Positions 7,135 to 13,954 of a stretch of 16,318 bases of DNA are shown here, one piece after another. The notes under the pieces were generated by a model. The model worked only from the letters and a program-made list of their open reading frames with translations, made no database searches and was not told where the DNA came from. The stretch's first letter is position 1. Each line of letters starts with the position of its first letter. The position numbers and the translations under genes were made by a program. This DNA comes from Candidatus Poseidoniaceae archaeon. Lineage in GTDB: Archaea > Thermoplasmatota > Poseidoniia > Poseidoniales > Poseidoniaceae. The stretch spans positions 1-16,318 of the forward strand of contig JAPKCL010000031.1 in the NCBI GenBank assembly GCA_028822955.1. The letters run 5' to 3'.

Positions 7135-8169
7135 ATGAGCGAGCATATTGGTGCCAAGCCTGGAGCGTGGGAAGGTGAAGCTCGTCCTCTGTTCCTTGCT
7201 CCAATGGCAGGTGTATCAGACCTCCCGTTTCGATTGCTCGCCAAAGATTGTGGAGCAGATGTAACCATTACCGAATTCACCAACAGTACCGCCCTTACCA
7301 GAGAGGCTGCCATGTCATGGCGAAAGATGGAGTCTCATGCCACAGAAATTCCATTCATTCCGCAAATATTTGGAGGAGATGCTGGAGATATGGCTACTGC
7401 TGCTGAAATGTTAGCCCCTACTGCAGATATCATCGATTTGAATTTTGGTTGCCCAGCACCTAAAGTGACTAAAATTTGCGCTGGTGCTGCTTTGATGGGC
7501 GAACCGCATAACCTGGTCTCCATGGTTGATGGGATTATTCAGCGCGTAGATGTACCCGTTACAGCCAAGATGCGATTAGGGACTGGTCAAGGCGCCAACA
7601 ATGCTTTGGAAATCTGTAAGGAACTCGAAAACATTGGAACCTCACGCCTCTGCATTCATGGCAGGACTCTTCGGCAGCGATACTCTGGCGAAGCCGATTG
7701 GAATTCGATTACACGTATTGTCGATGAAGTGGAAGTACCTGTTGTAGCCAATGGGGATGTGAACGATACTGAAAGTGCAAGGCTGTGTTTGGAAACAACA
7801 GGAGCCGCAGGCCTAATGATTGGTCGCGGTGCCATTGGACGCCCAGCAATATTTGGAGAGATCAAAGTTGGCTTAGGTTGGATGGCTGAAGAGGAGTTGC
7901 CATGGATTAAGGAACTCGGCGAAGATTGGTATGAGCGTTCCGACATAGGACGTGCTTTTGCAACGCGTAAATGGTGTTGGGACAAGTACATCGAACATTC
8001 ACAGAAAACGATTGGATTGCAACCCCGATGGATGCAACGTCATGCAGTTGCCTTTACCAAAGGGTTACCTGGGGCTAAAAAGATTCGTCACATGATGCAT
8101 GGCGCACCTACGCCTGAAGATTTTGCAATCGGAATTTCGAACTATTTAGCGCCAAATGCTGAAGATTAA
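7135..8169 (+). CDS. dus: tRNA-dihydrouridine synthase (Dus family)
   Basis: A 344-residue cytoplasmic flavoenzyme that reduces specific uridines in tRNA to dihydrouridine using FMN and NAD(P)H. The TIM-barrel FMN site starts at APMAGVSDLPFR (22-33). The catalytic cysteine is Cys106 in NFGCPAPKV, followed by GAALMG. The FMN contacts Lys145 (AKMRLG) and His175 (IHGRT, then QRYSGEADW) are present, as are ANGDV (205-209) and the phosphate loop MIGRGAIGRP (228-237). The C-terminal region after about 250 is the helical tRNA-binding domain. All key residues are intact. The start at ATG 7135 has GAGGG seven bases upstream; a TTG at 7105 in the same frame lies inside a small hairpin and is not preferred. 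Which D-loop position is modified cannot be read from sequence. Confidence 0.95.
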   Translation: MSEHIGAKPGAWEGEARPLFLAPMAGVSDLPFRLLAKDCGADVTITEFTNSTALTREAAMSWRKMESHATEIPFIPQIFGGDAGDMATAAEMLAPTADIIDLNFGCPAPKVTKICAGAALMGEPHNLVSMVDGIIQRVDVPVTAKMRLGTGQGANNALEICKELENIGTSRLCIHGRTLRQRYSGEADWNSITRIVDEVEVPVVANGDVNDTESARLCLETTGAAGLMIGRGAIGRPAIFGEIKVGLGWMAEEELPWIKELGEDWYERSDIGRAFATRKWCWDKYIEHSQKTIGLQPRWMQRHAVAFTKGLPGAKKIRHMMHGAPTPEDFAIGISNYLAPNAED

Positions 8170-8202
8170 AGAGAAGTACAAACGATTCAAGTGGGGATGA
8201 GC

Positions 8203-8216
8203 ACCCTTGAAACAAG
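8203..8216 (+). repeat. Second copy of ACCCTTGAAA-CAAG motif after dus
   Basis: ACCCTTGAAACAAG matches 7101-7116 (ACCCTTGAAAAACAAG) except for two extra A bases there. The copies lie just before and just after the dus gene. Here the hairpin is shorter (CTTG-AAA-CAAG). It lies in the 143-base gap 8170-8312 between convergent dus and rps2, which otherwise holds only a T-rich patch near 8215-8230 and no gene that I can support. Confidence 0.25.
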
Positions 8217-8312
8217 TTTTACTTTCTCTCAGTTGTATTCAACAAACTAAAGTGAATGATTTACAAGAGATAGAGGCCTTCAAAGAAAGCCGAAACCGAA
8301 CAGTTGAACACT

Positions 8313-8921
8313 TCAGAAAGTGGATTGCCATTCTTCGAGATCTTGAGAAGCAGCCCAATCTTCATCGGTCATCTTCCCTCGAACCTTGAGAACTTCACGG
8401 GCGAGGAGCCAGTAAACCAAAGCGAGTGAACGACGACCCTTGTTGTTTGCTGGAAGTGCGATATCGACGTTACGAAGGTTGTTGTTCGCATCGACAATAC
8501 CGACGATTGGCAAACCGGAGTTGACGGCTTCACGAAGTGCTTGTTGGTCAGCAGCAGGGTCTGTAACGAACAAGATATCTGGTTCTACATAGGAACGGAG
8601 AACTGGATTGGTAAGAGAGCCTGGAATAAAGCGGCCTACAGCAGCGTTTGCGCCAATTGCCTCTGAAAAGAGTCGAGCAGGGCGTTGGCCGTATTGACGA
8701 GCAGAAACGACCATTATTCGAGAAGGGTCGTACTTGTTAAGGAACTCAGCAATCATGCGAATTCGAGAGTCAGTCATATTGACATCCAAAAGGTACAATC
8801 CATCTTCACGGACACGTTCAATGAAGCGAGCCATATCCGCACTCTTTTGTTGAGTACCAATATTGACAGCGTTCTCTTCATAGGATTCAAAGGGTAAGAG
8901 TAAGCTCATTTCCTCGGACAT
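8313..8921 (-). CDS. rps2: 30S ribosomal protein S2 (archaeal/eukaryotic SA type)
   Basis: A 202-residue small-subunit ribosomal protein of the uS2 family. Diagnostic segments are NIGTQQKSADMARFIERV near the N-terminus, YDPSRIMVVSARQYGQRPA, FIPGSLTNP, EPDILFVTDPAADQQALREA, and GLPIVGIVDANNNLRNVDIA. The length and the lack of the bacterial coiled-coil insertion fit the archaeal form. The ATG at 8921 begins MSEEMSLLLPFESYEEN; ATG 8909 is a second choice. The gene stands alone here, between convergent dus and the divergent Cas4-like gene. In many archaea it lies next to enolase and RNA polymerase subunit genes, which are absent from this window. Confidence 0.97.
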   Translation of the reverse strand: MSEEMSLLLPFESYEENAVNIGTQQKSADMARFIERVREDGLYLLDVNMTDSRIRMIAEFLNKYDPSRIMVVSARQYGQRPARLFSEAIGANAAVGRFIPGSLTNPVLRSYVEPDILFVTDPAADQQALREAVNSGLPIVGIVDANNNLRNVDIALPANNKGRRSLALVYWLLAREVLKVRGKMTDEDWAASQDLEEWQSTF

Positions 8922-8950
8922 GGTAATTCACAGCAGTCTGCCGACTTGGA

Positions 8951-8962
8951 CTCCATATTAAA
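8951..8962. promoter_or_regulatory. Shared AT-rich promoter core for rps2 and Cas4-like gene
   Basis: CTCCATATTAAA contains ATATTAAA on the plus strand and TTTAATAT on the minus strand. Its centre (about 8957) is 26 bases before ATG 8983 and about 36 bases from the rps2 ATG at 8921. One TATA element could therefore serve both genes, with a near-leaderless plus-strand transcript and a leader of about 10 bases for rps2. Positions are read directly; function is inferred. Confidence 0.4.
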
Positions 8963-8981
8963 CCGCTTCGTAGAGAGGCGG
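8963..8981 (+). other. Hairpin overlapping ribosome binding site of Cas4-like gene
   Basis: CCGCTTC-GTAGA-GAGGCGG can form a 7-base-pair stem (one G-T pair) with a 5-base loop, ending one base before ATG 8983. The 3' arm contains the GAGG Shine-Dalgarno-like sequence, so the stem would mask it if transcribed. If transcription starts just before the ATG, as the TATA spacing suggests, the hairpin would be DNA only. Confidence 0.35.
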
Positions 8982-8982
8982 A

Positions 8983-10257
8983 ATGAATTCACCTCCCACC
9001 TCGAGCCAAATTCGATGGGATTACCAAGGAAGAACTCAAATCACAAAAGCCCTGTGTGAAGTTGTAGGGGGGTCGTATTTGGAACAAAAAGTAGAAAAAA
9101 ACGACTTACTGAGCGCCACACTAGCAGACGACAACTTTTGGCGTGATGCAGAGGGGGTTGCTGTTCCAGTCAGTGCAAGTGATTTGGAACGTCACGAATA
9201 TTGCCCATTGTCTTGGTCATTATCGCGGGAAGGGAATTCTGGCCAGGGGGAAGCCCTTGTCGCCGGAATCAAAAGACACGCAGAAATTCACAACAAGATG
9301 GAGGATTTCAAAACCATCCAAACTGAAATGCGTCGTTCTGTTACGATTTGGACTTGGTGGTTTTCTGTAATCATCGCATTGAGTGTTGACGCTCTTGCTT
9401 TCAATTACATCGATGAGATTGGTACCACCTTAGAGATGGCTCGGTACCTCGCTTTGTGGAGTGTTACCACCCTGTTAGTAGGTCTTGTCGCCATTTCTGT
9501 TCCATGGCGCTCCTGGATTGGTTTGAGCGAAACAATTCCACGGCAAAAAACTAAATTCTTAGCAGCCACGAACGACTTCACCTATTTTTGGGAACCAAAG
9601 GGTTTCATCGGCGGATGGTTTGAAGCAGGACGGGTCGAAGCCAGTTTGCTGTTTGGCTCAATTGTATTGGGATTGCATGCCATTGCCTTAATGGCTGCAC
9701 AAAACAGAGAACAAGCGACTTTTATCCTCTTCGTCACAGCAATGTCATGGACATTGGCTGCATCTTGGCAACTCCAACGGATGCTCTTATCTGAAAACAC
9801 TCTTCAATCAATGAAGGAAGATATTAATCTGGAGGAGGAAGTTGAAGTTGCCTATTCAGATGATGATTCAACTTCAAACCTCCTCGTTGACACTCATACA
9901 GGTTTGCGAGGTCGGCCCGATCAAATTGTAATCGTCGATGGCGAATTTATTCCAGTCGAGCAAAAGACAGGTAAAGTTCCGTTCAAGCCACACGCATCTC
10001 ATCGAATGCAGTTGCTTGCCTATTTGCATTTAGTTGAAAAAAGTACAAACAAAAGTTCCCCTTATGGAGTTCTCCGATACGGTAAAGAAAACCTTCACCA
10101 AATCCCTTGGAATGATGTTGCCAAGAATGAACTTCAACAAGCGGTTCAGGAAGTCCAACGATTGATGGTTCAAGGTGGTGCTTTACGAAACCACGACCGA
10201 CCCGGCAAATGCCGAAACTGTTCAAGGCTCTATGCATGCTCTGATTCATTGGCGTGA
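8983..10257 (+). CDS. Cas4/RecB-like PD-(D/E)XK nuclease with four internal membrane helices
   Basis: A 424-residue protein whose ends together match the Cas4 fold. The N-terminal half has SASDLERHEYCPLSW with Cys74 and GIKRHAEIHNK with His99. The C-terminal half has GLRGRPDQIVIVDGEFIPVE (307-326), with Asp313 and Glu326 followed by Lys328 in the D-x12-E-x-K pattern, then HRMQLLAYLHLVE (motif Gln343). It ends with CRNCSRLYAC, giving Cys410, Cys413 and Cys419. With Cys74 these match the C...C-x2-C-x5-C ligands of the Cas4 [4Fe-4S] cluster. Between the halves, residues 121-262 hold four hydrophobic segments (about 121-140, 155-173, 220-240, 244-262). The short loops would be outside; the long basic loop 174-219 and both nuclease halves would be inside. 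Cas4 proteins are normally about 200 residues, soluble and tied to CRISPR adaptation; no CRISPR gene is visible here. DNA exonuclease activity at the membrane is inferred from the intact residues. Confidence 0.85.
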   Translation: MNSPPTSSQIRWDYQGRTQITKALCEVVGGSYLEQKVEKNDLLSATLADDNFWRDAEGVAVPVSASDLERHEYCPLSWSLSREGNSGQGEALVAGIKRHAEIHNKMEDFKTIQTEMRRSVTIWTWWFSVIIALSVDALAFNYIDEIGTTLEMARYLALWSVTTLLVGLVAISVPWRSWIGLSETIPRQKTKFLAATNDFTYFWEPKGFIGGWFEAGRVEASLLFGSIVLGLHAIALMAAQNREQATFILFVTAMSWTLAASWQLQRMLLSENTLQSMKEDINLEEEVEVAYSDDDSTSNLLVDTHTGLRGRPDQIVIVDGEFIPVEQKTGKVPFKPHASHRMQLLAYLHLVEKSTNKSSPYGVLRYGKENLHQIPWNDVAKNELQQAVQEVQRLMVQGGALRNHDRPGKCRNCSRLYACSDSLA

Positions 10258-10812
10258 TTAGATACACTGGTCGCCTTCGAGTGGGTAAGTTGTACATGTT
10301 CGATGAATGGTAAGGTCAATCTGGAATTGGTCTTGTAGGAATGAACTTTGAGACCCAAGGCCACGAGCGGTAATTACCAATTTCCAGTTGCCGGTTTCAA
10401 AAGTAGGTTCGGGTAAGATTTGATCGGTTTTTGCTTCTACATCTTCGCAGACATCGATCGCCCAAACCGATGCTCCAGAAGGACTTAACAGTTCAGCGCG
10501 AACATAGCGAGTGAAATCCTCCAAGCAGCCATCTACAAGGCTGGAACCGGTGATTTTCACTTTCTGAAACATCATAATATCAATGACGGATTCATCGATG
10601 TAAACCGATGTGGTGTTTTGATATTCCTCCAAGTCTGTTGGGTTATCAAATACCTTGAGGTGAGTAATTTTTATCGTTTCTTTGTTGAGCTTTGGAGCCT
10701 CGCGTAAATCTTCCATGGTTTCGCGCATTTGCAAAAGCCCTAAGCAGCCGGATGAACTACTCATGACGATAATCATCATGAGCATGATTGGTAGACCCCA
10801 ACTCTTCTTCAT
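10258..10812 (-). CDS. Putative lipoprotein, 184 aa, unknown function
   Basis: The N-terminus is a lipoprotein-type signal: two lysines, a hydrophobic methionine/isoleucine-rich stretch (LPIMLMMIIVMS), and the lipobox-like SSSGC with Cys23 as the probable lipidated residue. The mature part is about 160 residues, mostly polar and probably beta-rich (VYIDESVIDIMMFQKVKITG, WKLVITARGLG). It has four cysteines (DGCLED, DVCED, HRTCTT, DQCI at the very end) that could form two disulfides outside the cell. I do not recognise the family. The TAA stop (10258-10260) abuts the stop of the convergent Cas4-like gene with no gap. An AT-rich element near 10838-10845 on the minus strand is at a plausible distance for its own promoter. 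The next gene on this strand starts no closer than 146 bases downstream of its neighbour's stop. Confidence 0.7.
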   Translation of the reverse strand: MKKSWGLPIMLMMIIVMSSSSGCLGLLQMRETMEDLREAPKLNKETIKITHLKVFDNPTDLEEYQNTTSVYIDESVIDIMMFQKVKITGSSLVDGCLEDFTRYVRAELLSPSGASVWAIDVCEDVEAKTDQILPEPTFETGNWKLVITARGLGSQSSFLQDQFQIDLTIHRTCTTYPLEGDQCI

Positions 10813-10959
10813 CGGTTGGCCCTATGTTTGTCCCACATATCAATTCAGTGATGGCGATGCAAGGGTTTGATACCCTCCAGTTCTAGCACAACTTGTCCGA
10901 ATGACGTAAAGTGGTTGCTGAGCAAATGCGATGACGAACCCTATGAAAGCCGACGGACA
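10813..10959. other. Gap between lipoprotein start and CARDB protein stop
   Basis: This 147-base stretch should hold the end of the CARDB transcript and the lipoprotein promoter (minus-strand TTGATATG near 10838-10845). It contains a small inverted repeat, AGGGT-TTGAT-ACCCT (10862-10876), with no T-run on either strand. The repeat resembles a T-arm at first glance, but no tRNA can be folded around it. Confidence 0.4.
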
Positions 10960-13758
10960 TCACTCAAACTTTGCACCGCAGGTACCACATTCTGATGCGT
11001 CAGCAGCAAGATCCGCACCACAGGCACCACATTCAGCAACATCAGATACTTCTTCTACGGTTTTACGTCGAGTACCTCGTCGGCGGTTGGATTTGACTTT
11101 TTCAGGAGATAATTCATCGACGATTGTGATTGGAGTATCATCATCATCATCAGCCATCGAAAAGTCAGAAGTCGTTTCAGAGACTTCATTTCCTGCAAAA
11201 GAGGAATCTGTCAATGTTCCAACATGTACCTTGTCTCCAGGCATAGTTCCTTGTTCACCAGTAATTTCAAACAAGCGTCCACGAATATCTGCATCACTGG
11301 CTGAGAGTTCTTTACCATCGTCTTTGTGAGAGATAATCTCGCCCTTCGATGCAAGAATTGCATCGATGTCATTACTTTCTTGTCCGAGGTCAGTCATGTT
11401 CTTGAGCGTCGTCGTCACCTTGTTTTGGTAGGCTTCAAGTTCTTCCTCAGTCATATCTTCACGCATAACCTCTTCCGCATTTTTGCGGTCGTAGGCGGCT
11501 TCCACTTCTGCTTCAGCAGTCAAGATATTTTCATCCCATTCATCGGTGAGTTGATCTTCATCGAACCCAAACTCTTGAGCAGTCTTAGCAAAGTTCTCCG
11601 ACCCAGTGACGATAGCATCTTCGTCGACTTCTTCAGGGATTTCAACGACGACTTTTGCCACTTTCTCTTTGCGTTCACGTTGTTCAAAGTATGACGATAC
11701 ATCTTGTTCTGCGCCACAGTAGACGCAATTATCAAGCAAGTCAGGTATAGATTCACCACATTCATCACAATCGTGGAATTGACTGCGGGCTTTCTTAAGA
11801 TTAAACGAACAATGTGGGCAACGGTTCTCATCACCCTCTAATTCACCATCACAAGACGGACAATATTCGAAGATATCACGTTCAACTTCTTCTTCTGTTT
11901 CACGAGTGAGGAACACCGATATCGCAAGTATTCCAATTAATGCAAAAGCTCCAATTGCCATAAGGGTGAAGGTTCCGAACTCCGAGTTTGAATTCAATTC
12001 CTCAAGGTCTTGGTCGCTCATGATCGTAGTAAAGGTTCGAGTAAAAGTACTGGATATTGTGGAATCAGAAGGGATAAGTCGTACGACGGTTGAAGGGGCG
12101 GTCGCATTAAATTCACATTCAATTGTCACCTTTTGGCCAAGGCTGGTTACTTCAGCATAAACGGTGGAAAGAATTGCATCACTTCCATCGAGACAATCGT
12201 ATGTCAAATTCCCAGTTTCAATACTTGTCAAATCGACTTGAAGTGTATACGATTCTCCTTGCGTCATAGGTAGGATAAGTGCACTTCCGTCAGAACCTGT
12301 AACTTCAAGGGTCGAAAGAGCCCATGTCAATCGTAATTCTGCTTCTACGGAGACGGCGCCGGATGCAACGCTGTTGGTTGGATTCGAATCCCAACTGTTG
12401 GTCGAAGCAACCCATTGTGATTCAAACGCAGCAGTGTGAGCACCGATGGCAGTTGTCAATTCCACGGACCATGTGTAATCTTGTCCGGAGTCGAGATAGA
12501 TGATTGGTGAGGTTGCTTCAACCCCTTCCCAAGTATAGTGTAATTTTCCAGAAACACGAATGTCGCCGGTGTTAATCATACTTACACTCCAAACGACCGA
12601 ATCTCCTGAATTGACGGATGGTGAAGATGCAATCGCATTCAAATCCATGAAGACATCTGGAACTGCGAATTTTGAGAGTTGAGCAGATATGACGTCATTC
12701 GAAGTAGATTCTTGAATGAACCCACCATTTGCGAAAGGGTCGATTTTTGCCGACAACATATGGAGCCCTACAGGTAATGCATCCAAGACTGAAGAGGTGA
12801 TTTCATGACTCCATTGGGTTTCTGCATAACCTGTACCTGTAAGGTTAACATTGAACGGGGCAGTCGTAACTAATCCACCAGAAGGTGTAGGAATCTGCAA
12901 CCAAAGCGGTACCGATGTGAGGCCAGTGCCGTTCGAGCGACCAATTTTACCCGTGATTACCCAAGGACCTTCGAGAGCGCCTGCTTCAAGTTCAACGGTT
13001 AAGTCACCAATGTGATACAAGTCCATTCGGGTATCAACAACAAATGGAACTTCAACCATTTTATTCGATTCGGAAGATTCGTGAACTGCATTTTGGTAAT
13101 CTGGTGTAATCATCAAAGAGTGAGAACCACTTTCGGGTGCAGTAAAGGTCGTGTTAACCCATTGAGTTGAACCTGCAGAAATTGAAGGTGTGGGGACATC
13201 AATATCGGTTGAACCAAGGTCAATGTGGAGAGTGCTCGCATCGGCAGGTTCGCTACCGAGGTTACGGACCAATGAAGAAAGTTGTACTGTATCACCGGCA
13301 AATATTCCAGATGAAGGCGAGAGTTGCGTTTCAGTCACTTTCAAATTCGGTAGGCCAGTCACCGTAAATTCAACATAAAAGTCAACTTCATTACCAGAAT
13401 TACGGGGGTGCTCAAAGGTGATATGGACTTCATGATCACCTTCGGTGAGGCCATTCCATACCGCAGAAACTTCTTCTGACTCTCCGCTATCAATATCGAT
13501 AGTTGAAGATTCAATGAGTTTGCTTTGGCCAATTCCGTCACGGTAAAAGGCATACTCAACGTCTGTAGCATACGTCCCACTGTTCGATAGTGTGAGGTAA
13601 ATCGTAACTGAACCACCGGCTTCTGGTGCTGCTGGAAGAAGTGCAACAGTGTTCTCGGAAGCCTGAATTGAGCCACTCTGTTCAGCTGAAATTGTCATCG
13701 GCATAGCCGCGATACAGAGAAGAAGTATCGCAATTACCGGCTTCCACGCACTCGCCAT
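10960..13758 (-). CDS. CARDB-domain surface protein with cytoplasmic zinc ribbons
   Basis: A 932-residue single-span membrane protein. Residues 1-25 are a Sec signal peptide (hydrophobic core VIAILLLCIAAMP, cleavage near ISA-EQ). The outside part (about 26-590) is a string of beta-sandwich domains; the second is a clear CARDB domain (GLPNLKVTETQLSPSSGIFA through HESSESNKMVEVPF), and it has many N-x-T/S sites. One membrane helix spans about 591-616 (FTLMAIGAFALIGILAISVF). The inside tail of about 315 residues has three zinc ribbons, each C-x2-C-x10-C-x2-C: near 632-650 (CPSC...CPHC), 663-683 (CDEC...CVYC) and 910-927 (CGAC...CGTC). A long acidic, helical stretch with a DDDDD run lies between the second and third. 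This suggests outside binding coupled to an inside nucleic-acid- or protein-binding part; that role is inferred. It is divergent from the Ig-like surface protein gene. Confidence 0.88.
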   Translation of the reverse strand: MASAWKPVIAILLLCIAAMPMTISAEQSGSIQASENTVALLPAAPEAGGSVTIYLTLSNSGTYATDVEYAFYRDGIGQSKLIESSTIDIDSGESEEVSAVWNGLTEGDHEVHITFEHPRNSGNEVDFYVEFTVTGLPNLKVTETQLSPSSGIFAGDTVQLSSLVRNLGSEPADASTLHIDLGSTDIDVPTPSISAGSTQWVNTTFTAPESGSHSLMITPDYQNAVHESSESNKMVEVPFVVDTRMDLYHIGDLTVELEAGALEGPWVITGKIGRSNGTGLTSVPLWLQIPTPSGGLVTTAPFNVNLTGTGYAETQWSHEITSSVLDALPVGLHMLSAKIDPFANGGFIQESTSNDVISAQLSKFAVPDVFMDLNAIASSPSVNSGDSVVWSVSMINTGDIRVSGKLHYTWEGVEATSPIIYLDSGQDYTWSVELTTAIGAHTAAFESQWVASTNSWDSNPTNSVASGAVSVEAELRLTWALSTLEVTGSDGSALILPMTQGESYTLQVDLTSIETGNLTYDCLDGSDAILSTVYAEVTSLGQKVTIECEFNATAPSTVVRLIPSDSTISSTFTRTFTTIMSDQDLEELNSNSEFGTFTLMAIGAFALIGILAISVFLTRETEEEVERDIFEYCPSCDGELEGDENRCPHCSFNLKKARSQFHDCDECGESIPDLLDNCVYCGAEQDVSSYFEQRERKEKVAKVVVEIPEEVDEDAIVTGSENFAKTAQEFGFDEDQLTDEWDENILTAEAEVEAAYDRKNAEEVMREDMTEEELEAYQNKVTTTLKNMTDLGQESNDIDAILASKGEIISHKDDGKELSASDADIRGRLFEITGEQGTMPGDKVHVGTLTDSSFAGNEVSETTSDFSMADDDDDTPITIVDELSPEKVKSNRRRGTRRKTVEEVSDVAECGACGADLAADASECGTCGAKFE
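11138..11152 (-). repeat. Five-unit trinucleotide repeat coding for poly-Asp
   Basis: TCA is repeated five times on the plus strand, reading as five consecutive Asp codons in the acidic cytoplasmic tail of the CARDB protein. The run could vary in length between strains without changing frame. Confidence 0.6.
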
Positions 13759-13924
13759 GTAGGTAATCGACTACTTGCGAAGCACTTGAACCCATCTCAC
13801 AAGACGAGAATAATTGACCCGACAAAGGTACTTTTCTGCATCTCGGTAAGCCTGTAAAATCGTTCAATCGCAACGTCGATGCCATCACGAATATTCTATG
13901 AAAGGATAGAGAAGAAGGGGAGCA
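13759..13924. promoter_or_regulatory. Divergent promoter region of two surface-protein genes
   Basis: This 166-base gap separates the divergent CARDB and Ig-like protein genes, so it should contain both promoters. On the plus strand ATATTCTA (13891-13898) is a candidate TATA that would start transcription near 13920. GGGGAG (13917-13922) lies two bases before the in-frame TTG at 13925. On the minus strand AT-rich candidates are weaker (AATTATTC, 13809-13816). No RNA gene was recognised. Confidence 0.35.
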
Positions 13925-13954
13925 TTGAAGGATAACAGCACCCGTCATGACTTC

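Noticed and set aside
8309..8322. CACTT-CAGA-AAGTG hairpin over the rps2 stop as a terminator
   Set aside because: The stem is only five pairs and is not followed by a T-run on the rps2 strand; it may be chance.
8207..8389. A 60-codon plus-strand frame beginning TTG after dus
   Set aside because: It runs 77 bases into the antisense of rps2, has no Shine-Dalgarno or TATA element at a suitable distance, and its second half is the mirror of a conserved ribosomal protein end. It could still be tested by ribosome profiling.
8983..10257. Reading the Cas4-like gene as evidence for a CRISPR-Cas system in the window
   Set aside because: No repeat-spacer array and no cas1, cas2 or effector gene is present, and the membrane insertion sets it apart from adaptation-module Cas4.
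10855..10885. T-arm-like sequence (AGGG-TTTGATA-CCCT) suggesting a tRNA
   Set aside because: No 7-base acceptor partner, anticodon arm or D-arm could be placed upstream on either strand.
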